Positions 1-8,744 of a stretch of DNA of 64,000 nucleotides are shown in pieces. Within the stretch, counting starts at the first letter, position 1. Each line of letters opens with the position of its first letter. Below the pieces are notes generated by a model. That model did no database searches, was not told the origin of the DNA, and saw only the letters and a list, made by a program, of their open reading frames with translations. The DNA is from Streptomyces monashensis (lineage in GTDB: Bacteria > Actinomycetota > Actinomycetes > Streptomycetales > Streptomycetaceae), in assembly GCF_001866665.1 (NCBI RefSeq), contig NZ_MLYO01000018.1, forward strand, positions 1 to 64,000, written 5' to 3'. A program made the translations under genes and the position numbers.

Positions 1-653
1 CCCTTCCCCCCTCCCTCGCCACCGCCCACAAGGCCGCCGCGGTCGCCCTCGGCACCGCCGGCCTCACCGGCACCCGAGCCAGGCTCTACCTCGTGCTCGA
101 CCGCTCCGCGAGCATGCGCGCGTACTACAAGGACGGCTCCGCCCAGGCCCTCGCCGACCAGGCCCTCGCCCTCGCCGCCCACCTGGAGCCCGAGGAGACC
201 TCGGTCCACGTCGTCTTCTTCTCCACGGAGGTCGACGGCACCACCGACCTCACCCTCGCCCCGGACCACGAGACGAAGATCGACGACGTCCACGCCGGCC
301 TCGGCCGTATGGGCCGGACCAGCTACCACGCCGCCGTGGAAGCCGTACTCGCCCACTACGACCAGCACAACGACGGCAACGACGACCACGGCACGCCCGC
401 CCTCGTCGTCTTCCAGACCGACGGCGCCCCCGACGCCAAGACCCCCGCCACCCAGGCCCTCACCGCGGCCGCCGCCTCCCACCCCGCCGTCTTCTTCTCC
501 TTCGTCGCCTTCGGCGACCACGACAACAAGGCCTTCGACTACCTCCGCAAGCTGAAGACCCCCAACACGTCCTTCTTCCACGCGGGCCCGACCCCCCGCG
601 AGCTGACGGACACCGAGCTGTACGACGGCGTACTGATCGACTGGAAGCCGTAA
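1..653 (+). CDS. von Willebrand factor A domain protein (TerF C-terminal type), 5' end outside window
   Basis: The reading frame is open from the first base of the window, so the N-terminus lies upstream; only the last 217 or so residues are visible. The readable part begins with a helix followed by the vWA strand [11 protein letters not shown], whose DxSxS form is the metal ion-dependent adhesion site (MIDAS). Later segments [10 protein letters not shown] and FVAFGDHDN fit the remaining strands of a vWA fold of the type found at the TerF C-terminus in tellurium-resistance/stress proteins. Such proteins are cytoplasmic and thought to mediate metal-dependent protein contacts; the partner is not visible here. 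The GTG at 93 lies in the middle of the MIDAS strand and cannot be the real start. Sure of the fold, unsure of the role. Confidence 0.8.
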   Translation, partial: LPPSLATAHKAAAVALGTAGLTGTRARLYLVLDRSASMRAYYKDGSAQALADQALALAAHLEPEETSVHVVFFSTEVDGTTDLTLAPDHETKIDDVHAGLGRMGRTSYHAAVEAVLAHYDQHNDGNDDHGTPALVVFQTDGAPDAKTPATQALTAAAASHPAVFFSFVAFGDHDNKAFDYLRKLKTPNTSFFHAGPTPRELTDTELYDGVLIDWKP

Positions 654-679
654 CCGACAGTAGTCACCCCGCCGCCACC

Positions 680-732
680 GGGCCGCCCCTTCCCTCCAGG
701 TCCCAGCCTGCAAAACGGGAAGCGGGCGGCCC
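680..732 (+). terminator. Long imperfect hairpin after the vWA gene
   Basis: A 9-bp arm at 680-688 pairs perfectly with 724-732, and after a small bulge TTCCC (690-694) pairs with GGGAA (717-721), around a 22-nt loop. It starts 27 nt after the vWA stop codon and ends 75 nt before metG, so it most likely terminates the upstream transcript. A role in the metG leader cannot be excluded. Confidence 0.45.
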
Positions 733-807
733 ACCCCTGTCGGCTACGATTTCAAGGTTCGAAACCGCAGAAAAAGCAGCAACCGCAGCGACCTGGGAGC
801 AGCCACG

Positions 808-2520
808 ATGGCTCGACACCTCATCACCAGCGCCCTTCCGTACATCAACGGGATCAAGCACCTGGGCAACATGGTGGGGTCCATGCTCCCGGCGGACGTG
901 TACTCCCGGTACCTCCGCCAGCGCGGCCACGACGTCCTCTACATCTGCGCGACGGACGAGCACGGCACCCCCGCCGAGCTGGCCGCCAAGGAGCAGGGTC
1001 TGCCGGTGGACGTCTTCTGCGCCCAGGCGCACGACGCCCAGAAGGCGGTCTACGACGGCTTCGCGCTCGCGTTCGACTACTTCGGCCGCAGCTCGTCCCC
1101 GGAGAACCGCGAGATCACCCAGCACTTCGCCCGCCGGCTGAACGAGAACGGCTTCATCGAGGAGCGTGCGATCCGGCAGGTGTACAGCCCCGCCGACGGC
1201 CGCTTCCTGCCCGACCGCTACGTCGAGGGCACCTGCCCCCACTGCGGTTACGACAAGGCCCGCGGCGACCAGTGCGAGAACTGCACCCGCGTGCTGGACC
1301 CGACCGACCTGATCAACCCGCGCTCGGCGATCTCGGGCTCGACGGACCTGGAGGTCCGCGAGACCAAGCACCTCTTCCTCCTCCAGTCCAAGCTGGAGAA
1401 CGAGGTCCGCGAGTGGGTCGCCCAGCACGACAAGGACTGGCCGCAGCTGGCCTCCTCGATCGCCCACAAGTGGCTGACCGAGGGCCTGCACGACCGCGCG
1501 ATCACCCGTGACCTGGACTGGGGCGTCCCGGTCCCGGCCGACACCTGGCCGGAACTGGCCGCCGAGGGCAAGGTCTTCTACGTCTGGTTCGACGCCCCGA
1601 TCGAGTACATCGGCGCCACCAAGGAGTGGGCGGACCAGGACCCGGAGAACCGCGACTGGAAGTCCTGGTGGTACCAGGCGGAGGACGTCCGGTACACGGA
1701 GTTCATGGCCAAGGACAACGTCCCCTTCCACACGGTGATGTTCCCGGCCACCGAACTCGGCATCCGCGAGCCCTGGAAGATGGTCGACTACGTCAAGGCC
1801 TTCAACTGGCTGACGTACTACGGCGGCAAGTTCTCCACGAGCCAGAAGCGCGGTGTCTTCACCGACCAGGCCCTGGAGATCCTGCCCGCCGACTACTGGC
1901 GCTACTTCCTGATCGCCAACGCGCCCGAGTCCGACGACTCCTCCTTCACCTGGGAGCACTTCACCGCCACGGTCAACAAGGACCTCGCCGACACCCTCGG
2001 CAACTTCGTCAACCGCGTCCTGTCCTTCTCCAGGAAGCGCTTCGGCGACGCGGTCCCGGAGGGCGGCACGCCCGGCGAGGCCGAGACCAGGCTCGGCGAG
2101 CAGATCGCCGAGCTCCTCGCCGAGTACGAGGGCCACATGGAGACCCTCCAGTTCCGCAAGGCGGCCGCCGCCCTGCGCGCCCTGTGGTCGGCCGGCAACT
2201 CCTACCTGGAGGAGAAGGCCCCCTGGCTGGAGATCAAGACCGACAAGGACGCGGCCGCCCTGACGCTGCGTACGGCGATGAACCTGATCCACCTGTACGC
2301 GGTGGTCTCCGAGCCGCTGATCCCGGCCACGGCCACGGCGATGCGCGAGGCGTTCGCCCTGACCGACGACACCGCCGCCTGGGTCACGGCCGAGGAGGCC
2401 AAGTCCCTGTCCTCCGTCCCCTCCGGCACCGCCTTCACCGTCCCGCCGGTCCTGTTCGCCAAGCTGACCGACGAGGACCTGGCGGCCTACAAGGAGCGCT
2501 TCGGCGGCGCCGAGGGCTGA
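808..2520 (+). CDS. metG: Methionyl-tRNA synthetase
   Basis: Charges tRNA-Met with methionine in the cytoplasm (class I synthetase). The 570-residue protein has the nucleotide-binding HIGH-type motif as HLGN (residues 18-21). It also has a four-cysteine zinc knuckle (Cys143, Cys146, Cys156, Cys159) inserted in the connective peptide, and a divergent KMSKS loop reading FSTSQ (342-346). This pattern marks the archaeal-like MetRS subtype common in actinobacteria. It ends shortly after the helical anticodon-binding domain, so it lacks the C-terminal tRNA-binding extension found in some bacteria. The ATG at 808 is preceded by GGGAG with good spacing. A strong 14-bp hairpin follows the gene. No T-box-like leader was recognised. 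Confidence 0.97.
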   Translation: MARHLITSALPYINGIKHLGNMVGSMLPADVYSRYLRQRGHDVLYICATDEHGTPAELAAKEQGLPVDVFCAQAHDAQKAVYDGFALAFDYFGRSSSPENREITQHFARRLNENGFIEERAIRQVYSPADGRFLPDRYVEGTCPHCGYDKARGDQCENCTRVLDPTDLINPRSAISGSTDLEVRETKHLFLLQSKLENEVREWVAQHDKDWPQLASSIAHKWLTEGLHDRAITRDLDWGVPVPADTWPELAAEGKVFYVWFDAPIEYIGATKEWADQDPENRDWKSWWYQAEDVRYTEFMAKDNVPFHTVMFPATELGIREPWKMVDYVKAFNWLTYYGGKFSTSQKRGVFTDQALEILPADYWRYFLIANAPESDDSSFTWEHFTATVNKDLADTLGNFVNRVLSFSRKRFGDAVPEGGTPGEAETRLGEQIAELLAEYEGHMETLQFRKAAAALRALWSAGNSYLEEKAPWLEIKTDKDAAALTLRTAMNLIHLYAVVSEPLIPATATAMREAFALTDDTAAWVTAEEAKSLSSVPSGTAFTVPPVLFAKLTDEDLAAYKERFGGAEG

Positions 2521-2541
2521 CCGGGCCGTAGCCCGCGACGA

Positions 2542-2575
2542 AGAGGGCGCCGAGTCCCCGCACTCGGCGCCCTCT
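2542..2575 (+). terminator. Perfect 14-bp stem terminator after metG
   Basis: AGAGGGCGCCGAGT at 2542-2555 is perfectly repeated in inverse orientation at 2562-2575 around a 6-nt loop, starting 21 nt after the metG stop codon. There is no long T-tract, which is usual for Streptomyces. Confidence 0.75.
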
Positions 2576-2734
2576 CGCGAGCATGCGCCGCTTGCGGAGG
2601 GACCGGCGGTGGGAGGGAGCCGCCACGGGGGAGTCCTCCGACGTCGCTGGACTTTCCTTACGCCCCCTCAGCGGCCGCCGCGCCGCGAGGAGTTGCCGTC
2701 CTTCACGGGAACTTCTCTGGCAGAGTCCGATGTC

Positions 2735-3445
2735 GTGAACCACCACGCCCACCTCCCCGAGCCCCACCGCCGGGTGCTCGCCGACGTCGTCAGCGCGGGC
2801 GGCCCGTACGGCCTCGTCCTCGCCGGCGGCTACGCCCTGCAGGCGCACGGCCTGCTGCACCGGCCGCACGCGAACCTCGACTTCGCCACGGAGAGCGCCG
2901 AGGACCTGCGGACGGTCACCGGTGCCGTGGCCGCCGCGCTGGAGGCACGGGGGCGCCGGGTACGGACCGGGAGCGTCGGCGTGCTCACCGCCCAGCTGAC
3001 GGTCACCGACCCCGAGAGCGGCGGGCAGTGCGCGCTCGCGCTGCACAAGGAGGTGCTCTGGCAGCCGCCCGAGCTCACCGAGTACGGCCCCGCGCTGTCC
3101 CTGGCGGACGCGGTCGGTACGAAGATCCGCGCGCTGTACGACCGGGGCGCGGCCGTCGACCTGGTCGACGCGCGGGCCGCCGCCGCCCGGTTCCCGCTGC
3201 CCGGCCTGGAGGAGCTGGGCCGCCGGCACGCCCACGACCCCTTCGACCTGCCCACCCTCCAGTCCCGGCTGACCGGCACGGACTTCTACGCCGACCGGGA
3301 CTTCCTGCGCTACGGCCTCACCGAGGACGAGGTCGTCGCCCTGCGCGCCTGGGCCCAGCACTGGTCCGACGACATCGCCGAACGGCTGCTGGAGGACGGC
3401 GCCTCTCCCGACGAGGACACCGGAGAGGACACCGAGGACGGCTGA
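2735..3445 (+). CDS. Nucleotidyltransferase of the AbiEii/AbiGii-like family
   Basis: A 236-residue protein resembling the nucleotidyltransferase family that includes the AbiEii toxins. The segment LAGGYALQAHGL matches the conserved GG-x-AL-x-HG strand-helix, followed by HRPHANLDFATES, the region of the catalytic D-x-D. Here the first acidic position is asparagine (Asn47-Leu48-Asp49), so metal binding may be weakened and catalysis is not assured. No partner antitoxin-like gene lies beside it, so a toxin-antitoxin role is not supported; solitary members of this kind are common in Streptomyces cores. I chose the GTG at 2735 because conserved sequence begins just after it; an in-frame ATG at 2609 would add an unconserved basic stretch. 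It converges on aspS. Confidence 0.75.
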   Translation: MNHHAHLPEPHRRVLADVVSAGGPYGLVLAGGYALQAHGLLHRPHANLDFATESAEDLRTVTGAVAAALEARGRRVRTGSVGVLTAQLTVTDPESGGQCALALHKEVLWQPPELTEYGPALSLADAVGTKIRALYDRGAAVDLVDARAAAARFPLPGLEELGRRHAHDPFDLPTLQSRLTGTDFYADRDFLRYGLTEDEVVALRAWAQHWSDDIAERLLEDGASPDEDTGEDTEDG

Positions 3446-3480
3446 GGCCCGGAGCCCCCTCGGGGTTCCGGGCCTCAGCC
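3440..3480. terminator. Bidirectional terminator between nucleotidyltransferase and aspS
   Basis: A perfect 14-bp inverted repeat (3440-3453 with 3467-3480) with an inner C-run/G-run pairing lies between two convergent genes. It overlaps the TGA stop of the plus-strand gene and sits 28 bp beyond the aspS stop. Confidence 0.75.
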
Positions 3481-3508
3481 ACACGCACGGTCCACGGCCG
3501 CGGTACGG

Positions 3509-5272
3509 CTACTTCGGCTGCGGCTTCCTGATGTTCAGGTGCAGCTCGCGCAGCCGGGCCTCCTCCAGCTCGGTCGGCGCGCCCATCATCAGGTCCTGGG
3601 CGTTGCCGTTGAGCGGGAAGGAGATCGTCTCGCGGATGTTGGGCTCGTCCGCGAGGAGCATGACGATGCGGTCCACGCCGGGGGCGATGCCGCCGTGCGG
3701 CGGGGCGCCGAAGCGGAACGCGCGGAGCATGCCGGCGAACTTCTCCTCGACGGTCTCGCGGTCGTAGCCCGCGATCTCGAAGGCCTTCAGCATGATCTCC
3801 GGCTCGTGGTTCCGGATCGCGCCGGAGGACAGCTCGACGCCGTTGCAGACGATGTCGTACTGCCAGCCCAGGATGTCCAGCGGGTCCTGGGTCTCCAGGG
3901 CCTCCAGGCCGCCCTGCGGCATCGAGAAGGGGTTGTGCGAGAAGTCGATCGCGCCGGTGTCCTCGTCCTTCTCGTACATCGGGAAGTCGACGATCCAGCA
4001 GAACCGGAAGACGTTCTCCTCGAAGTGGCCGGCGCGCTTGGCGGCCTCGACGCGGACGGCGCCCATGATCTTGGAGACCTCGTCGAACTCGCCCGCGCCG
4101 AAGAAGATCGCGTGGCCGGGGGCGAGCGAGAGGCGCTTGGTCAGTTCGGCGACGTTCTCCTCGGTGAGGAACTTCGCGATCGGGCCGGACAGCGCGCCGT
4201 CCTCGCCGACGCGGACCCAGGCCAGGCCCTTGGCGCCGAGGGAGACGGCGAAGTCGCCGAGCTGGTCGAAGAACTTGCGCGGCTGGGCGGAGACGTCCGG
4301 CACCGGCAGGGCGCGCACGTGCTTGCCGGCGAACGCCTTGAACTCCGAGCCCTCGAAGACATCGGTGATGTCCACCAGCTCCAGCTTGGCGCGCAGGTCC
4401 GGCTTGTCGGAGCCGTACTTCAGCATCGCCTCGCGGAACGGGATCCGCGGGAAGGGGGAGGTGACGTGGCGGCCGTTGCCGAACTCCTCGAACAGCTCGG
4501 TCATCAGCTGCTCGATCGGCTGGAAGACGTCCTCCTGCTCGACGAAGCTCATCTCGACGTCGAGCTGGTAGAACTCGCCCGGCGAGCGGTCGGCGCGGGC
4601 GTCCTCGTCGCGGAAGCAGGGCGCGATCTGGAAGTAGCGGTCGAAGCCCGAGATCATCAGCAGCTGCTTGAACTGCTGCGGGGCCTGCGGCAGGGCGTAG
4701 AACTTGCCGGGGTTCAGGCGGGAGGGGACGACGAAGTCGCGGGCGCCCTCGGGGGAGGTCGCGGACAGGATCGGCGTCGCCATCTCGTTGAAGCCGAGCG
4801 CGGTCATCTTGTGGCGGATCGCGGAGATGACCGCCGTACGCAGCATGATGTTGCGGTGCATGCGCTCGCGGCGCAGGTCCAGGAAGCGGTACTCCAGGCG
4901 CCGCTCCTCGTTGACCCCGTCCTCGGCGTTGATCGTGAAGGGCAGCGGGGCGGCCGCGCCGAGCAGCTCGACCTCGGCGACCTCGACCTCGATCTCGCCG
5001 GTGGGCAGCTCGGGGTTGATGTTCTCGGTTCCACGTGAAACAACGCGGCCGTCGACGCGGACCGTGGACTCCTTGGAGATGGTGTCCAGAGCGTCGTACG
5101 CGGGCGTGCCGGGGCGGGCGACCAGCTGCGTGATGCCGTAGTGGTCGCGCAGATCGATGAAGAGGATGCCGCCCAGGTCGCGCCGATTGTGCAGCCAGCC
5201 ACTCAGCCGGACGTCGGTGTCGACGTCAGAGGCGCGGAGCTGGCCGCAGGTGTGGGACCTGTACCGATGCAT
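3509..5272 (-). CDS. aspS: Aspartyl-tRNA synthetase
   Basis: Class II synthetase that attaches aspartate to tRNA-Asp. The 587-residue length matches the bacterial-type enzyme with an inserted GAD domain. In order: an N-terminal OB-fold anticodon-binding domain (SHTCGQLRASDVDTDV onward), catalytic motif 2 (CFRDEDARADRSPGEF), the GAD insertion in the middle, and motif 3 near the C-terminus (PPHGGIAPGVDRIVMLL). The ATG at 5272 is the natural start of the conserved N-terminus. Whether it is discriminating or also makes Asp-tRNA-Asn cannot be told from the sequence alone. A near-perfect ParB-binding site lies inside its 5' part (5028-5041). The gene is divergent from the phosphatase gene at 5474. 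Confidence 0.97.
   Translation of the reverse strand: MHRYRSHTCGQLRASDVDTDVRLSGWLHNRRDLGGILFIDLRDHYGITQLVARPGTPAYDALDTISKESTVRVDGRVVSRGTENINPELPTGEIEVEVAEVELLGAAAPLPFTINAEDGVNEERRLEYRFLDLRRERMHRNIMLRTAVISAIRHKMTALGFNEMATPILSATSPEGARDFVVPSRLNPGKFYALPQAPQQFKQLLMISGFDRYFQIAPCFRDEDARADRSPGEFYQLDVEMSFVEQEDVFQPIEQLMTELFEEFGNGRHVTSPFPRIPFREAMLKYGSDKPDLRAKLELVDITDVFEGSEFKAFAGKHVRALPVPDVSAQPRKFFDQLGDFAVSLGAKGLAWVRVGEDGALSGPIAKFLTEENVAELTKRLSLAPGHAIFFGAGEFDEVSKIMGAVRVEAAKRAGHFEENVFRFCWIVDFPMYEKDEDTGAIDFSHNPFSMPQGGLEALETQDPLDILGWQYDIVCNGVELSSGAIRNHEPEIMLKAFEIAGYDRETVEEKFAGMLRAFRFGAPPHGGIAPGVDRIVMLLADEPNIRETISFPLNGNAQDLMMGAPTELEEARLRELHLNIRKPQPK
5028..5041. other. parS: parS-like ParB-binding site inside aspS (one mismatch)
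   Basis: GTTCCACGTGAAAC differs at one position from the Streptomyces parS consensus GTTTCACGTGAAAC. The site lies within the aspS coding region. Streptomyces carry many such sites around oriC, including degenerate ones, and these seed ParB complexes for chromosome segregation. Confidence 0.65.
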
Positions 5273-5461
5273 CGTCGTTCATCGTCCTTCGCGGATTGAG
5301 TTGATGATCGCCGGGGGTGCCGCCCCGAACTGAACCAAGGGTACCGGGCACCCCAAGATCGGCTCTCCACCCTTTTCGCGTCCTCCACTGGAGGATCCTC
5401 CGTATACGAGGGCGGACAGGTTCTCCCGTTCCTACGGTGGCACCCTTCGCTCGGATCTTCC

Positions 5462-5467
5462 TAAAGT
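5462..5467 (+). promoter_or_regulatory. -10 element of a probable leaderless promoter
   Basis: TAAAGT ends 6 nt before the ATG at 5474, and no ribosome-binding site precedes that ATG. This spacing fits a transcript starting at or next to the start codon. Confidence 0.4.
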
Positions 5468-5473
5468 GGGGCA

Positions 5474-7672
5474 ATGCGTACAGGCGAGCCGCTTCCGTCC
5501 GTCGGGGACGTCCTCGCCGCCCTCGCGACCGGGCTGTGGCACTGGGACACGGCCGCAGGACTGGTCACCGTCGACGCGGAGGCGGCGCGGCTGCTCGGGC
5601 TGCCCGCGGAGCCGGCCACCCTCACGGAGGCCCAGACCCGGGCCCGGCTGCACCCGGCCGACTGGAACGAGATCACCGGGGTGGTGCCGCTGGCGGTCGC
5701 CGAGGGCACGCTCGCCGAGGTGCGCATCCGGATCATGGACGAGCAGGGGAACGTCCTGCGGGTCGTCCGCAGCCGGTCGAAGCCGTCCTACGACCGCGAT
5801 CGGCAGGCCTTCGAGCTGATCGGCACCCTCCAGGAGGTCACCGAGCCGACCCCGGGCACACCGGCCGGGCGCAGCGCGGTCACCGGGGACTGGCGCCGCT
5901 CGCGCGAGGCGTTCCTGCTGGACGCGGGCCGGGCGCTGGCGGAGGCGCGGTCGACCGAGGAGGTGCTGCGGGTGGCCGGCGGTCTGTCGATGCCGGGCTT
6001 CTCCCCGGACGGGCTGGTGGTCTTCGGGGTCCAGGGCGACCGGCTGACGATCACCGGCCAGCACGGGCACGAGCCCGGCGACATGAACCCGTTCTCGGAC
6101 ATGCCGCTGGCCACCGACTACCCGGCGGCCGAGGTCGCCCGCACCGGCCGGGCGGTCTATCTCTCCTCGCCGCAGGAGTACAAGGAGCGCTATCCCGTCA
6201 CCTGGCCGCTCGCCCAGCCCTTCGGCCGCCGGTCCTGGGCCTTTCTGCCGCTGACGGTCGCCGGGCACACGATGGGCGCCTGGCTGGCCGCCTTCACCTA
6301 CCCGGTGGCGTTCACACCCGACGAGCGCGCGGTGCTCACCACGGTCGCCCGGATGCTCGCCCAGGCGCTGTCCCGGGCCAGTGCCGTCGAGTCCGAGCGC
6401 GAGCTGACGGAGGGTCTGCAGCGCTCCATGCTGCCCTCGCTCGGCCCGGAGATCCCGGGCATGCGGGTGGCCGCCCGGTACATCCCGACCGGCGGCGGAC
6501 TCCAGGTCGGCGGCGACTGGTACGACATGATCCCGCTGCCCTCGGGCCGCTTCGCGCTGGTCGTCGGAGACGTCCAGGGCCATGACGTACGGGCGGCGGG
6601 CCTGATGGGCCAGCTACGCATCGCCCTGCGCGCCTACGCCTCCGAGGGCCACCGCCCGGACGCCGTGCTCTCCCGTGTCTCCCGCTTCCTGCACGGCATC
6701 GCCCACGACGGCCACGACACCCGCGACGCCCGCCGTGCCCGTGCCGAGCAGGCCGACCAGTCGGCCGACCTGCGCTTCGCGACCTGCGTCTACATCGAGG
6801 TGGACCCGGCGACCGGGATGCTGGAGATCGCCCGCGCCGGGCATCCGCACCCGGCGATCCGGATGGCCGACGGCACGGTGATGATGCGGCCGACGGCGGG
6901 TGGGCTGCCGCTCGGCATCGACCCGGACGCCGACTACCCGACGACCCGCTTCGCCCTCGAACCCGGCGAGACGATGATGCTGTGCACCGACGGCCTGCTC
7001 GAAACGGGCGGGCACGACATCGACAGCGGCTGGCTGCGGCTGCGCGCGATCCTGGAGGACCACCCGGCGGACGGCCGGCAGGGGGCGGCGGATCTGGAGT
7101 CGCTGGCGGACGCGCTGGTGCAGGGCGTGCACGGGCCGTCCTCGCACCACACCACCGGCCCGCTGGCCGACCGCCGCGAGGACGACATCGCGCTGGTGCT
7201 GCTGTGCCGGACGCCGGAGCGCACCGCCCGGCCCGCGGTCCGGCGCACCCTGCTGTCGGTGGCGCAGGACGAGCCGGACCGGATCACCGAGGCCCGCCAG
7301 CACCTGCGCGAGCTGCTGCACGACTGGGCCTCGCCGGACCAGGTCGACTCGGCGGTGCTGCTCGTCTCGGAGATGGTCACCAACGTCCTCGTGCACACCG
7401 ACACCGACGCGCTGCTGCTGGCCGAGGTGACCGGCGAACCGGGGGCCCGCCGGCTCCGGGCGCAGGTCACCGACACGGGCGACGACCTGCCCCACCGGCG
7501 CCGCCCCGGCGAGCTGGCCTCCTCCGGGCGCGGCCTGATGCTGGTCGAACTCCTCGCCGACGCCTGGGGCGTGGACCCCCGGGGCGAGGGCAAGAGCATC
7601 TGGTTCGCGCTCTACGAGTCCGGCGGCCGGTCCGACGGGGCCGGGGAGGCGGCCGCGGAGGGTGCCGCGTAA
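5474..7672 (+). CDS. PAS-GAF-SpoIIE phosphatase with C-terminal anti-sigma-factor-type kinase domain
   Basis: A 732-residue, apparently soluble signalling protein with four parts in order. These are an N-terminal PAS-like sensor (about residues 10-125), a GAF domain (about 135-300), a PP2C/SpoIIE-type Ser phosphatase (about 310-570) and a C-terminal HATPase_c domain (about 590-715). The phosphatase part has the metal ligands GGDWYD (about 346-351) and VVGDVQGHD. The last domain has the N-box SEMVTNVLVH. Proteins with this layout control anti-sigma-factor antagonists, with the phosphatase and RsbW-like kinase activities opposing each other. The cognate antagonist and sigma factor are not in the window. 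The start looks leaderless. The last 61 bp overlap the 3' end of the convergent permease gene. Confidence 0.9.
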   Translation: MRTGEPLPSVGDVLAALATGLWHWDTAAGLVTVDAEAARLLGLPAEPATLTEAQTRARLHPADWNEITGVVPLAVAEGTLAEVRIRIMDEQGNVLRVVRSRSKPSYDRDRQAFELIGTLQEVTEPTPGTPAGRSAVTGDWRRSREAFLLDAGRALAEARSTEEVLRVAGGLSMPGFSPDGLVVFGVQGDRLTITGQHGHEPGDMNPFSDMPLATDYPAAEVARTGRAVYLSSPQEYKERYPVTWPLAQPFGRRSWAFLPLTVAGHTMGAWLAAFTYPVAFTPDERAVLTTVARMLAQALSRASAVESERELTEGLQRSMLPSLGPEIPGMRVAARYIPTGGGLQVGGDWYDMIPLPSGRFALVVGDVQGHDVRAAGLMGQLRIALRAYASEGHRPDAVLSRVSRFLHGIAHDGHDTRDARRARAEQADQSADLRFATCVYIEVDPATGMLEIARAGHPHPAIRMADGTVMMRPTAGGLPLGIDPDADYPTTRFALEPGETMMLCTDGLLETGGHDIDSGWLRLRAILEDHPADGRQGAADLESLADALVQGVHGPSSHHTTGPLADRREDDIALVLLCRTPERTARPAVRRTLLSVAQDEPDRITEARQHLRELLHDWASPDQVDSAVLLVSEMVTNVLVHTDTDALLLAEVTGEPGARRLRAQVTDTGDDLPHRRRPGELASSGRGLMLVELLADAWGVDPRGEGKSIWFALYESGGRSDGAGEAAAEGAA

Positions 7673-8688
7673 CGCCCGCGCAGCTCCTGCGTCACCCCGA
7701 AGACGGCCGCTGTCAGCGGTACGGCGAGCAGCATGCCGAGGATGCCGGCGACGGACGCCCCGGCGGTGATCGCGAGCATCACCACCGCCGGATGCATCTG
7801 CACGGTCCGGCTCTGGATGACCGGCTGCAGCACATGCCCCTCCAGCACCTGCACGGCGAGGACGACACCGAGCGCCCACAGCGCGATGACGAAGCCGCGG
7901 TCGGCGAGGGCGACCAGGACGGCCACCGCGCCGGAGAGGAAGGCGCCGAGATAGGGGATGTAGGCGCCGACGAAGACGAGCGCGCCGAGCCCGATCGCGC
8001 CGGGCACCCGCAGGATCAGCAGGCCGACGGTGATGCAGAGGGCGTCGATGAGCGCGATGAGCGTCGTACCGCGCATGAACCCCTCCACCGCCTCGAAGGC
8101 CCGCCGGGCGATGGCCTCCAGGATGTCGGCGGTGCCCCGGGGCGCGATGGCGCGCAGGCCCGCGACGGCCCGGTGGGAGTCGCGCAGGAAGAAGAAGACG
8201 AGCAGCAGGGCGAGGACCGCCATGGCGACGCTCTCGGCGGCGACGCTGACCCCGCTGATCACGTTGGAGGCGGCCGTCCCGCCGAACTTGCTCAGCAGCT
8301 TGCGGGAGTTGGCGGCCAGGTCGTCCAGCCCGGTCCCGGCGGCCCCGAAGTGCTGGGACACGCTCTTGGCCGCGTTCCGCAGCGAGGAGATGATCTGGTC
8401 CCCGGTGTCGATGAGCGCGGCGACGACGACGTAGACGGCCCCGCCGACGACGGCCACGACGGCGACGCAGGTCAGGGCGGCCGCCACGGACGGCTGCACC
8501 CGCGCCGCGACGAGCCGGCGGTACAGCGGCCCGAGCAGCGCGGTCCCGAGCAGCGCGAGCAGCACCGGCGTCACGGCCGTACGGAACTCCCCGCACAGCC
8601 GCACCCCGACCCAGACCACCCCCGCGACGAGCAGCAGCACGGCGCACCACGCGGCGAGGCGCCGGACGGGGTCGGGGAGCAGATGCAC
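7612..8688 (-). CDS. AI-2E family (PerM/UPF0118) transporter
   Basis: A 358-residue integral membrane protein with about eight hydrophobic segments. These include an N-terminal pair (about residues 10-60), a central pair and a C-terminal cluster with IGLGALVFVGAYIPYLGAFLSG, a conserved signature of the AI-2E/PerM exporter family. Family members move small solutes or Na+/H+ across the cytoplasmic membrane; the substrate here is unknown. The GTG start at 8688 falls inside the left arm of a 16-bp hairpin, which might hide the start site, and no clear ribosome-binding site is visible. The 3' end overlaps the convergent phosphatase gene by 61 bp. Confidence 0.88.
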   Translation of the reverse strand: MHLLPDPVRRLAAWCAVLLLVAGVVWVGVRLCGEFRTAVTPVLLALLGTALLGPLYRRLVAARVQPSVAAALTCVAVVAVVGGAVYVVVAALIDTGDQIISSLRNAAKSVSQHFGAAGTGLDDLAANSRKLLSKFGGTAASNVISGVSVAAESVAMAVLALLLVFFFLRDSHRAVAGLRAIAPRGTADILEAIARRAFEAVEGFMRGTTLIALIDALCITVGLLILRVPGAIGLGALVFVGAYIPYLGAFLSGAVAVLVALADRGFVIALWALGVVLAVQVLEGHVLQPVIQSRTVQMHPAVVMLAITAGASVAGILGMLLAVPLTAAVFGVTQELRGRYAAPSAAASPAPSDRPPDS

Positions 8689-8721
8689 GCGTCCAGCGGA
8701 TCATCTCCGCCGGACGCGTGC
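8685..8721. terminator. 16-bp inverted repeat between pirin and AI-2E genes
   Basis: The 16-nt arms 8685-8700 and 8706-8721 pair with one mismatch around the loop TCATC. The element begins 24 nt after the pirin stop and covers the GTG start of the AI-2E family gene. It probably terminates pirin transcription and may also mask translation of the next gene. Confidence 0.6.
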
Positions 8722-8744
8722 CCTGTTTCCCTGCACCAACCGGG

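Noticed and set aside
753..764. T-loop-like AGGTTCGAAACC before metG
   Set aside because: No acceptor, D or anticodon stems can be formed around it, so it is not a tRNA.
735..807. T-box leader for metG
   Set aside because: No T-box consensus or antiterminator/terminator pair is visible in the 70-nt leader.
664..2292. 542-codon open frame antisense to metG
   Set aside because: It is the high-GC mirror of metG; its composition (Gly/Val/Leu/Arg/Asp only) is typical of antisense frames and metG itself is unambiguous.
3539..5038. 499-codon open frame opposite aspS
   Set aside because: Antisense shadow caused by third-position GC; aspS motifs are intact on the minus strand.
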